NCBI GenBank assembly: GCA_003556955.1
Contig: PWQB01000701.1
Location: 1-5,993, forward strand
Direction of reading: 5' to 3'
DNA from: Nostocaceae cyanobacterium CSSed10_463m
GTDB lineage: Bacteria; Cyanobacteriota; Cyanobacteriia; Cyanobacteriales; Nostocaceae
DNA: 5,993 bases
The translations under genes and the position numbers were made by a program. The notes beneath the pieces are model-generated. The model was not told where the DNA came from. It worked only from the letters and a program-made list of their open reading frames with translations, and made no database searches. Positions 1-5,971 of this stretch are shown one piece after another; position 1 is the stretch's first letter, and each line of letters opens with the position of its first letter.

Positions 1-26
1 AATTCCCCTCCCCTAGTAGTTTACTT

Positions 27-47
27 CGACTTGTGTGTACACCGTAG
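27..47. repeat. 21-bp direct repeat, copy 1
   Basis: This 21-base sequence begins CGACTTGTGT and ends ACACCGTAG. It is identical base for base to 104-124. It contains the perfect palindrome GTGTACAC at 35-42. A CACCG at 40-44 could pair with CGGTG at 57-61, a weak 5-bp stem present only at this copy. The function is unknown; it may belong to a dispersed intergenic repeat family or be a protein binding site. Confidence 0.85.
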
Positions 48-103
48 CCTCGCTTGCGGTGAGTGGTTAGGGGTGGGGTCTTATGATACAAACGAAAATT
101 TAC

Positions 104-124
104 CGACTTGTGTGTACACCGTAG
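104..124. repeat. 21-bp direct repeat, copy 2
   Basis: This is the second exact copy of the repeat at 27-47, offset by 77 bases, with the palindrome GTGTACAC at 112-119. Both copies are preceded by a TTTAC-like sequence, but their downstream flanks differ (CCTCGC after copy 1, GTAAGG after copy 2), so the identity stops at the repeat boundary. It lies 23 bases 3' of the recN stop codon. Confidence 0.85.
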
Positions 125-147
125 GTAAGGAGACATGGGAGTTGAAG

Positions 148-1875
148 CTAATTTATTTCTTGGCGACGATGGTGGGCAGCTTGTAATAATAAAGACTCGG
201 CAAAGGCGATCGCCTCTGTGGCAGATTTACCCCCAGCTAACTGCGCTAGTTCTTCCCGGCGATGGCTGAGGTTTTCTAAATTGGTGACTCGAACCACAGT
301 CCTCTGCTGAGTATGACTACTTTGAGTGATTGTTTGTTTATTTACACGGAAATGTCGATCAGCCATTGCGGCAACTAAAGGCTGATGGGTGACGCATAAT
401 ACTTGGTTATTTTGACTCAGCTGATGTAATTTCTCGGCGATCGCCTGTGCTACTCTCCCAGAAACGCCCACATCAATTTCATCAAATACCATTGTCTCGG
501 CGGCATCCACTTGACAAAAACACGCTTTTAGTGCTAACAAAAACCGACTCATTTCACCACCAGAGGCGATCGCAATTAAAGGTTGCAGTGGTTCCCCAGG
601 GTTAGGACTAAACATAAAGGTAATTTTGTCTGCACCTGCGGCTGTGGGGGAAATCGGCGTGATCTCCACTTGAAACCTCACCTTTTCCATTGCTAACGGC
701 TTGAGTTCACACAGCAATTGAGATTCTAAATGTGCTGCGGTGTGACGACGCAATTTAGTTAACTTGGCACAAGCTTGGGTCAGATGGCTAAAACAGGCTG
801 TTTCCTGCTGTTCTAGACTTTCAATGGAGTGTTCGCTATCATTGAGTTCTGCCAATTCCCCTTGGATGCGTTGGTAATATGCGATCGCTTCTGTCAGAGT
901 CGGTCCATACTTGCGACAAATTTGTTTTAACTCTTGAATCCGTTCTTCTACTTCCTGTAATCGTTGGGGATCAGCTTCTAAACTACTGCCATAAGCATTA
1001 ATTTGTCTTCCCACCTCCATCATTGCAGTTTGAGCATCCCTCACCAAATCCAACAAAGGTTGCAGTTGGAAATCATACTCTACCATGTCAGTTAATGTGG
1101 CTTCACTGTCCCCCAATAAATCTGCGGCGGCTGGGGTTTCATTGTCATTTTGATACAAGGACTGATACACCTTGTAACTCATTTGTTGCAGTTCCACAAC
1201 ATGATTGAGCCGTTCCCGTTCTTGCACCAGTTGTTCCCATTCCTGGGGATCTTGGAGGTTAGCAGCTCCCAATTCTTGTATTTGATAGGTAAGTAAATCC
1301 AGTTGCTGTAAACGTTCCCGTTCTGATGTGCGGCGTTTTTCTAATGCTTGATGGGCTGTTTGGTAATTAATAAAAGCCGTGGCGATAATTTGACGCTGTT
1401 GAAGCAGCGAGTCACCACCATACACATCTAACCATTCCCGGACTTGGGCCGATTGTCCCACCTGTACAGTTTGACCTTGGGCGGTAATTTCCACCAAGCG
1501 ATCGCGCAAACCTCCCATCATCTGCCGATTTACCAACACCCCATTCACCCGTGACCGACTGCGGATATTACTGCTGGTGGCGGTAATTTCTCGGCTAACT
1601 ATTACACAGTTATCTTCAATTAAATCTATTTCCTGTTCACTCAACCAAGCTGTTAAAGCAGGATTAGATGTAAAAGTTGCTTCTACCATTGAGCGATTCG
1701 TTCCCGTGCGAATGACTCGACTAGAAACTTTACCACCCAAAGCCGCATCAATAGCATCTAAGATAATTGATTTTCCCGCGCCGGTTTCACCTGTGAGGAC
1801 ATTCAGTCCAGCCCCAAATTCTAGTTCTAGTTGGTCAATCAGGGCAAAATTTTCAATTCGTAGGCAAAGCAACAT
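148..1875 (-). CDS. recN: DNA repair protein RecN (SMC-like ATPase)
   Basis: RecN is an SMC/Rad50-like ATPase that acts in the cytoplasm on DNA double-strand breaks, in recombinational repair with RecA. The 575-aa length is normal for the family. It opens with the typical LRIENFALID segment and the Walker A motif GETGAGKS (residues 29-36). Q/E/R-rich stretches at roughly 155-240 and 300-380 fit the short coiled coil, interrupted around residues 241-300. The C-terminal ATPase half has the ABC signature ASGGEMSR (437-444), Walker B MVFDEID (462-468), VSGR just after it and the switch histidine in THQP (496-499). All catalytic motifs are present, so it should be functional. The ATG at 1875 gives the family-typical N-terminus and has a purine-rich Shine-Dalgarno upstream. 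Five HIP1 octamers lie inside the gene. It is transcribed divergently from the ABC1 kinase gene. Confidence 0.96.
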   Translation of the reverse strand: MLLCLRIENFALIDQLELEFGAGLNVLTGETGAGKSIILDAIDAALGGKVSSRVIRTGTNRSMVEATFTSNPALTAWLSEQEIDLIEDNCVIVSREITATSSNIRSRSRVNGVLVNRQMMGGLRDRLVEITAQGQTVQVGQSAQVREWLDVYGGDSLLQQRQIIATAFINYQTAHQALEKRRTSERERLQQLDLLTYQIQELGAANLQDPQEWEQLVQERERLNHVVELQQMSYKVYQSLYQNDNETPAAADLLGDSEATLTDMVEYDFQLQPLLDLVRDAQTAMMEVGRQINAYGSSLEADPQRLQEVEERIQELKQICRKYGPTLTEAIAYYQRIQGELAELNDSEHSIESLEQQETACFSHLTQACAKLTKLRRHTAAHLESQLLCELKPLAMEKVRFQVEITPISPTAAGADKITFMFSPNPGEPLQPLIAIASGGEMSRFLLALKACFCQVDAAETMVFDEIDVGVSGRVAQAIAEKLHQLSQNNQVLCVTHQPLVAAMADRHFRVNKQTITQSSHTQQRTVVRVTNLENLSHRREELAQLAGGKSATEAIAFAESLLLQAAHHRRQEIN

Positions 1876-2139
1876 TCAGCCAAATTCTCCTTTCTTCCTG
1901 ATTTTTGGGTGCTAAGTTTGCCAGAGAATTTGGATTTGATCAGGTTTCAGGCGCTGCCTTTACTCGGACTTTTCCACTCAGCACTTAGAAAGCTAGAAAT
2001 ATCTATTATTATTGAACTAATACGCCCATCTTCAAGTGTAGCAAATATACTAAGCTATTTTTTCCCGAATGGGGATGCTTGTTTGTAAACTTCTTGTTAC
2101 AATACTTTACATACTTAATCCGAATAGTGGCTGACTTCA
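1876..2139. promoter_or_regulatory. Divergent intergenic region between recN and the ABC1 kinase gene
   Basis: This 264-bp spacer separates two genes read outward, so it should hold both promoters. It is AT-rich on the kinase side. TACAAT at 2098-2103 is a possible -10 element for the kinase gene, but I find no convincing -35 hexamer at 16-18 bp spacing. For recN I see only loosely matching AT-rich hexamers around 2000-2015. No coding frame, LexA-like box or strong terminator stands out. The promoter assignment is inference. Confidence 0.4.
1885..1893 (-). promoter_or_regulatory. Shine-Dalgarno sequence of recN
   Basis: On the minus strand this reads AAAGGAGAA, with a GGAG core at 1890-1887, 11 bases upstream of the ATG at 1875. 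It supports that start codon. None of the other three full genes in the window has such a clear ribosome binding site. Confidence 0.7.
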
Positions 2140-4158
2140 ATGATTGTCAAGACACTTCCCCCGACTTCCCGCAACACCGAGGACGAACCACAAGTGACTG
2201 AACTATTAACAGAAAATGGCCAATCAACCTTGGTTGTTCGTTCACCAAAACGTATAACTAACCAAGATTTAGAGACTGATGCCATAGTTTATGATCCCCA
2301 AGAGATAGGAGAATATTATCGTAACCGCCCGCTAAAAGTTTTACAGAGAATTTTTACAGTTTTGCGGCCGACTATTTCCTTTGTTTTTGGGTTGTGGTGG
2401 GACAGCCGCCGGGGAATAGTCGTGAAAAAAGACCAGCGTCGAGCCGTGCAGCTGCGAGAATTACTCACCCAACTGGGGCCGGCTTACATTAAAATCGGAC
2501 AAGCTTTATCCACTAGACCAGATTTAGTTCCCCCTGCATATCTAGAAGAATTAACCAGGTTACAAGACCAATTACCGCCCTTTGCTAACGAAATAGCTTA
2601 TCAATTTATTGAAGAAGAATTAGGCGCATCTCCCCCAGATATTTACGCCGAAATTTCCCCCCAACCAATTGCCGCCGCTTCTTTAGGGCAAGTTTATAAA
2701 GGTAAACTCAAAACGGGTGAAGAAGTCGCCATTAAAGTGCAACGCCCTGATTTAAGAGAAAGAATTGCCATTGACTTGTTTATTTTGCGCCAAATTGCCG
2801 CTTGGGTACAAAATAAAGTTAAAAAAATCCGCAGTGATTTAGTTGGTATCCTCGATGAATTAGGCGATCGCATCTTTGAAGAGATGGATTATATTCATGA
2901 AGGGGAAAACGCCGAACGCTTTTTTGAATTATATGGTCATATAAAAGACATTTACGTACCAAAAATTTATTGGGAATATACCAACCGTCGCGTATTGACG
3001 ATGGAGTGGATAAACGGCACAAAATTAACCCAAACAGCCGAAATTAACGCCCAAGGTATAGATGCGCGTTATTTGATTGAAGTGGGTGTCCAATGCTCCC
3101 TGCGTCAGCTATTAGAACACGGATTTTTCCATGCTGATCCTCATCCAGGTAATTTGTTAGCCACACCAGAGGGTAAACTGGCTTACCTGGACTTTGGCAT
3201 GATGAGTGAAGTCCAGCCACCCCAACGTTATGGTTTAATTGAAGCGATCGTTCACGTTGTGAATCGTGACTTTGAAGGTTTAGCCAACGACTACGTAAAA
3301 CTAGATTTTTTATCCCCAGACACAGATTTAACCCCAATTATTCCCGCATTTGCCAGAGTATTCGCTGATGCTCAAGGAGCCAGTGTTGCTGACTTAAACA
3401 TCAAAAGCATCACAGATGAACTCTCAGCTTTGATGTATGAATATCCTTTCCGTGTTCCTCCTTATTATGCTTTAATTATTCGCTCTTTGGTAACCTTGGA
3501 AGGTATCGCCATATATATAGACCCCGAATTTAAAGTTCTCAGCGAAGCTTATCCTTATGTTGCTAAACGTCTATTAACCGACCAAGCACCACAATTAAGA
3601 ACATCTTTACAAAACTTGCTGTTTAAAGATGACAAATTCCGGTGGAATCGGTTAGAAAACTTGCTCCGTAATGCTAAGAAAAATCAGGACTACGACTTCA
3701 ATTTAGTCTTAGACCAAGGAGTAGAATTTCTGTCTTCTGAACGTGGTTCATTCATTCGTGACAGGCTCGTAGATGAATTTTTGAATGGAGTTAGTGCTGT
3801 CAGCAAAAATGTGCTACACAACTTCACTTATGTCCTCCGGGAAAGAGTAGGTTTAACAGCAGTTAACGAAACCCCAGGGGCGACAGTTGAGCAGCAACAA
3901 ACCTTAGAGCATATTAAAAATATTTTAAATATTCTCCGAGCCACCCGTGGTTTTGACCCAGTACAATTAGCACCCCAACTAGCTCAATTATTAGTAAATC
4001 CTGGTGTCCAGCGTTTGGGTCAGCAAATTACTAACCGCCTGACGCAAAAAGCCATAGCCCGGTTAATTCGTGAGTTATTAGCGGCGGAAGAAGCGAATAA
4101 TCATCAAAGTAGTTCTTTAGCTAAACCTGCAAGAGCATCTTTACCCGCAAGAGTGTAG
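2140..4158 (+). CDS. ABC1/AarF/UbiB-family atypical protein kinase
   Basis: This is a member of the ABC1 (ADCK/UbiB/AarF) family, atypical kinases or ATPases linked in bacteria, mitochondria and plastids to isoprenoid-quinone metabolism. In cyanobacteria the likely link is plastoquinone/tocopherol and thylakoid stress physiology (inference). Of 672 aa, the first ~60 are a variable extension. The family-specific KxGQ motif is KIGQ at 118-121. The Ala-rich nucleotide loop AAAS is at 178-181, followed by the ATP-binding lysine in VAIK (K199). The catalytic-loop motif HADPHPGN is at 331-338 and the metal-binding DFG at 351-353. All hallmark residues are intact. A long C-terminal region (~450-672) has no domain I can name. 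The ATG at 2140 is the first usable start, since an in-frame TAG lies at 2125-2127, but no Shine-Dalgarno is visible. The exact substrate cannot be read from the sequence. Confidence 0.94.
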   Translation: MIVKTLPPTSRNTEDEPQVTELLTENGQSTLVVRSPKRITNQDLETDAIVYDPQEIGEYYRNRPLKVLQRIFTVLRPTISFVFGLWWDSRRGIVVKKDQRRAVQLRELLTQLGPAYIKIGQALSTRPDLVPPAYLEELTRLQDQLPPFANEIAYQFIEEELGASPPDIYAEISPQPIAAASLGQVYKGKLKTGEEVAIKVQRPDLRERIAIDLFILRQIAAWVQNKVKKIRSDLVGILDELGDRIFEEMDYIHEGENAERFFELYGHIKDIYVPKIYWEYTNRRVLTMEWINGTKLTQTAEINAQGIDARYLIEVGVQCSLRQLLEHGFFHADPHPGNLLATPEGKLAYLDFGMMSEVQPPQRYGLIEAIVHVVNRDFEGLANDYVKLDFLSPDTDLTPIIPAFARVFADAQGASVADLNIKSITDELSALMYEYPFRVPPYYALIIRSLVTLEGIAIYIDPEFKVLSEAYPYVAKRLLTDQAPQLRTSLQNLLFKDDKFRWNRLENLLRNAKKNQDYDFNLVLDQGVEFLSSERGSFIRDRLVDEFLNGVSAVSKNVLHNFTYVLRERVGLTAVNETPGATVEQQQTLEHIKNILNILRATRGFDPVQLAPQLAQLLVNPGVQRLGQQITNRLTQKAIARLIRELLAAEEANNHQSSSLAKPARASLPARV

Positions 4159-4193
4159 GATTTGCTGATGAAACACCTTGATTAATATTGTGG

Positions 4194-4212
4194 GGTGGGC
4201 ATCCTGCCCGCC
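4194..4212. terminator. GC-rich stem between the kinase gene and the retroelement, possible bidirectional terminator
   Basis: GGTGGGCA (4194-4201) can pair with TGCCCGCC (4205-4212) around a TCC loop, an 8-bp stem with one G-T wobble. It lies 35 bases after the kinase stop codon and at the far 3' end of the convergent retroelement. The T-tract on the plus side is weak (TTTGTGT) and on the minus side only AATATT follows, so termination is plausible but not typical. The sequence also resembles a dispersed intergenic element that I recall being common in Nostoc-type genomes, which would explain its shape without a terminator role. Confidence 0.45.
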
Positions 4213-4241
4213 TTTGTGTATGTTGGTTGCGAGTACGTAAG

Positions 4242-4257
4242 TCTCATATTTATGAGA
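4242..4257. repeat. Inverted repeat, 7-bp arms
   Basis: TCTCATA (4242-4248) and TATGAGA (4251-4257) are perfect complements separated by TT. As RNA this could fold with a 4-nt loop and six base pairs. It shares its last two bases with the arm at 4256-4263, so the two stems cannot both form completely. It may be part of the template-RNA fold or a protein binding palindrome. Confidence 0.5.
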
Positions 4258-4302
4258 ATTGGGCAACTGTTCGGCTTTGACACCTACCAAGCTACCCAAT
4301 TC
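4256..4302 (-). repeat. 8-bp inverted repeat enclosing a 31-nt loop
   Basis: GAATTGGG at 4256-4263 is perfectly complementary to CCCAATTC at 4295-4302. Within the loop, GCTT (4274-4277) and AAGC (4289-4292) could add a short inner stem. It sits about 115 bases 3' of the end of the template repeat on the retroelement strand and is a candidate structural element of the DGR RNA. Confidence 0.5.
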
Positions 4303-4315
4303 AGTTTTATTTTCG

Positions 4316-4333
4316 GATATCGTTATCGATATC
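4316..4333 (-). repeat. 7-bp hairpin with tetraloop, 3' of the template repeat
   Basis: GATATCG (4316-4322) and CGATATC (4327-4333) flank TTAT, which reads ATAA on the retroelement strand, giving a perfect 7-bp stem with a 4-nt loop. No T-run follows on either strand, so it is not a terminator. Short stem/tetraloop elements near the IMH of DGR targets promote retrohoming in the Bordetella phage system. Here the hairpin is on the template side, about 85 bases past the repeat, so an RNA-structural role is the more likely guess. Confidence 0.55.
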
Positions 4334-4401
4334 ACAGGAACAGGTCTGGACTCTTTTTTGACACGCTCGACGCATTCCCATCCGCCGACTCTGGTACAAA
4401 A

Positions 4402-4441
4402 GAGCGCTCGCCGCCGCACCACTACACACAACCCGAAAACC
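4402..4441 (-). other. Candidate IMH*-type 3' end of the DGR template repeat
   Basis: The A-rich part of the template ends abruptly at 4445. On the retroelement strand, 4441-4402 then contains only two adenines and becomes GC-rich (GGTGCGGCGGCGAGC around 4420-4406), closing with the palindrome GAGCGCTC at 4402-4409. DGR templates end in such an invariant, GC-rich segment (IMH*), which pairs with the IMH of the target and fixes the 3' boundary of diversification. The exact end cannot be set without the VR sequence. Confidence 0.55.
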
Positions 4442-4543
4442 GATATTGTTGTTCGCGTTGTCTGGGTTGTTGTTGTTGCGATTGGCAGAACGACAGTTTT
4501 CAGGATTGTTGTTCCACGAACCACCGCGCAGCAGCCGGAATTG
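4418..4543 (-). repeat. DGR template repeat (TR) encoding an FGE/C-type-lectin-fold variable segment
   Basis: This is the non-coding donor sequence of the retroelement; its RNA is reverse transcribed with random substitution at adenines and the product overwrites the matching VR of a target gene. Read on the minus strand in the RT frame it gives [10 protein letters not shown], then an Asn-rich stretch with NCRSANR and NPDN, then NIGFRVVCS. This matches the C-terminal signature of formylglycine-generating-enzyme-like (FGE-sulfatase) domains, the usual C-type-lectin-fold DGR targets in cyanobacteria. In 4513-4445, 30 of 69 bases are A by hand count, and 13 codons are AAC or AAT. No start codon or complete domain accompanies it, so it is a template, not a gene. 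It begins about 15 bases after the RT stop codon at 4556. Boundaries are approximate (within about 20 bases) because the VR is not in the window. Confidence 0.92.
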
Positions 4544-4555
4544 CCCATCCCTTCT

Positions 4556-5614
4556 CTACCCTCTTGACCAAGCAAGAGAAGTAAATATCTGTTGACGCAA
4601 CCGCCAAGTATCGCCATGCTCTAAATGAGCAAACCAACTTTGCATCGATTGGGCTACGTGATCTGAATTAATTTTACCCTGTGTATAGTCAATTTGCATT
4701 TGTTTGAGTCGGCGTTTTGCTCTTCTTAAATTTTCTGAGCGTACCCGGATGCAGTGTGGTAGAATGCGAAAACCTAAGAAATTAGCACCATATTTGAGTT
4801 CAAATAACTGACTTTTGACAGGATGAATTTTTAATCTTAATTGAGATAAATATTCTACAACCTGCAAACGGGCTTCAGCTAAAAATTTCCAATCATCAGA
4901 AAATAAAGCAAAGTCATCGACGTAACGCAGGTATTTTCTAGCTTTGAGTTCTTCTTTCACAAAATGGTCGAAACTGTTTAAATAAACATTAGCAAAAAAC
5001 TGGCTGGTAAGATTGCCAAGAGGTAAACCTCGCCGTCTTTGTAGCGGTGTGAATAAATTATCACCCTCAAAATATTCAGCTATTGGTAACTGTTCATTGC
5101 TGTTGTCAATCATCATATCTATTAACCACAGCGTATCTGCACATTTTAATTTATGACGCAGCAAGGTTTTAAGAATTTCGTGGTCGATGCAGGGAAAATA
5201 TTTTTGGATATCGCACTGAAGTACATAGCGACTGGAACGAGCAAATTTGGTAAATCGCCGCAAGGCGCGATGAGTACCGAAACCTACGCGATTCGCGTAA
5301 GAATCACCAATAAAGCTGGATTCAATTAGAGGTACAATAATATTACATAAAGCATGATGTACTACTCTATCTCGGTAGGGAGCAGCAGAAATCATGCGAA
5401 TTTTTGGCTCTTTAATGTAAAAGGTTCTATATTCGCCCGGTTGATAAGTTTGATTAGTTAGTTCTGTTTGTAATTGAACTAATTCTGATTCTAAATTATA
5501 GTTAAAATCTAAAACATTTTCTCGAAATCTTTTACCCCTTTGGGCTTTTTTAGCGGCTATTAGGAGATTTTCAAAATTGATAATTTGATGATAAAGATTA
5601 CCGTGACGTTTCAT
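4556..5614 (-). CDS. DGR reverse transcriptase
   Basis: This RNA-directed DNA polymerase copies the template-repeat RNA with adenine-specific infidelity. It has 352 aa, normal for the class. The palm domain is intact. The motif with the first catalytic aspartate is QCDIQKYF (D135). The class-defining LPLGNLTSQ is at 197-205, where retrons and group II introns carry QG-x-P-x-SP instead. The active site YVDD is at 231-234 (D233, D234), and FLGFRI at 279-284 is the late palm motif. There is no group II maturase or HNH domain; the C-terminal ~65 residues are basic and helical-looking, as a thumb should be. The ATG at 5614 immediately follows the avd stop TAA (5617-5615) with no intervening base. 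It has no visible Shine-Dalgarno, so its translation is probably coupled to avd. The template repeat follows directly downstream in the same orientation. Confidence 0.97.
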   Translation of the reverse strand: MKRHGNLYHQIINFENLLIAAKKAQRGKRFRENVLDFNYNLESELVQLQTELTNQTYQPGEYRTFYIKEPKIRMISAAPYRDRVVHHALCNIIVPLIESSFIGDSYANRVGFGTHRALRRFTKFARSSRYVLQCDIQKYFPCIDHEILKTLLRHKLKCADTLWLIDMMIDNSNEQLPIAEYFEGDNLFTPLQRRRGLPLGNLTSQFFANVYLNSFDHFVKEELKARKYLRYVDDFALFSDDWKFLAEARLQVVEYLSQLRLKIHPVKSQLFELKYGANFLGFRILPHCIRVRSENLRRAKRRLKQMQIDYTQGKINSDHVAQSMQSWFAHLEHGDTWRLRQQIFTSLAWSRG

Positions 5615-5971
5615 TTAATTTTTTACAGATTTTTGGTAATTGCTTTGTTGTTTAATCCAACCACCTAAATCTACACCAATTTCATTAATTAATTTGCCTG
5701 CATATTCATATCGGTGGATGGGAATTAAATTAAAATCAAATAATATCCTAGTTTGATATTTTAAAATATCTATAATGCTTTTGAGGGGTTCTAACACACT
5801 AAGTTTTTCTTGGCGATAGCGAGCAGCCAATAAGCCCTCTAACAAATCATATAATTGATTGGTCATTCTGTCACCCAAGGTAAATTTATGAATTTTGGGC
5901 AACCGAGTCAGAATTGGGATGTACCATTTAATCAGGTCGTAGGTTTTTTGGATGATTGGTAATTCTTCCAT
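5615..5971 (-). CDS. avd: DGR accessory variability determinant (Avd) protein
   Basis: Avd is a small, basic four-helix-bundle protein that forms a pentamer, binds the RT and template RNA, and is needed for mutagenic retrohoming in the Bordetella phage DGR. This 118-aa product has the expected size and the family hallmark LPKIHKFTLGDRM (24-36), followed by amphipathic helices rich in Lys/Arg and a conserved-looking C-terminal helix with INEIGVDLGGWIK. The fold also resembles the S23/23S-rRNA intervening-sequence protein family, the main alternative name such proteins receive. Adjacency to a DGR RT settles the assignment. An in-frame TAA (5974-5972) lies directly before the ATG at 5971, so no earlier start is possible. 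No Shine-Dalgarno is visible. It forms the 5' part of an avd-RT-TR unit. Confidence 0.94.
   Translation of the reverse strand: MEELPIIQKTYDLIKWYIPILTRLPKIHKFTLGDRMTNQLYDLLEGLLAARYRQEKLSVLEPLKSIIDILKYQTRILFDFNLIPIHRYEYAGKLINEIGVDLGGWIKQQSNYQKSVKN

Larger units (their letters stand above)
1..147. other. Non-coding region downstream of recN, with direct repeats
   Basis: No coding frame of note is visible. The stretch lies 3' of recN, which is read on the minus strand. It carries two copies of a 21-bp repeat (annotated separately) and G/C tracts near the edge. I see no stem followed by a T-run on the minus strand, so a classical intrinsic terminator for recN is not evident here. Confidence 0.6.
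206..2871. repeat. HIP1 octamers (GCGATCGC), six dispersed sites
   Basis: Exact GCGATCGC palindromes occur at 206-213, 437-444, 566-573, 881-888 and 1498-1505 (all in recN) and at 2864-2871 (in the kinase gene). HIP1 is the hallmark over-represented octamer of many cyanobacterial genomes and is the main taxonomic clue here. I find no exact copy in the intergenic stretches or in the retroelement (4159-5993). Confidence 0.9.
4213..4401 (-). other. Non-coding, structured 3' spacer of the DGR template RNA
   Basis: No credible gene is seen here on either strand; the open frames present are low-complexity shadows. Read on the retroelement strand, it follows the template repeat and contains several inverted repeats: 4316-4333, 4256-4263 with 4295-4302, and 4242-4257. 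In the Bordetella phage DGR, the RNA segment 3' of the template repeat is needed for recognition and priming by RT-Avd. By position this spacer is the equivalent segment, but that role is inferred. Confidence 0.5.

Noticed and set aside
27..124. CRISPR array from the two 21-bp repeats
   Set aside because: Only two copies, a 56-bp gap too long for a usual spacer, a repeat shorter than typical and no cas gene nearby.
1023..1915. Plus-strand open frames inside recN (1023-1208 and 1577-1915)
   Set aside because: They are antisense shadows of a complete recN with all motifs intact.
2819..3337. Minus-strand open frames inside the kinase gene (2819-3022 and 3044-3337)
   Set aside because: They are antisense shadows of the conserved kinase core; no independent start signals or domains.
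4445..4513. AAC/GTT trinucleotide microsatellite
   Set aside because: The AAC codons are interrupted by conserved framework codons (CRSA, PDN) and belong to a lectin-fold reading frame beside a DGR RT, so this is a template repeat and not simple-sequence slippage.
4382..4546. Remnant (pseudogene) of an FGE-sulfatase gene
   Set aside because: Only the variable C-terminal segment is present, with no upstream domain, an excess of AAY codons and a position directly after the RT. All of this fits a TR better than gene decay.
4195..4584. Two plus-strand open frames (4195-4584 and 4259-4567) across the template
   Set aside because: They are antisense to the template; their Cys-rich or Val-rich runs simply mirror the AAC repeats. 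No ribosome binding site or family resemblance.
4141..4617. Minus-strand open frame of 158 codons overlapping the RT 3' end, the template repeat and the spacer
   Set aside because: It reads the template in the wrong frame, giving a low-complexity Thr-rich stretch, overlaps the RT by 62 bases and has no recognisable domain. The lectin-fold frame with conserved FGE motifs is the meaningful one.
4556..5614. Retron or group II intron reverse transcriptase
   Set aside because: The motif before the active site is LPLGNLTSQ, not the QG-x-P-x-SP form. There is no maturase/HNH domain or intron-like RNA, and an Avd gene sits next to it.
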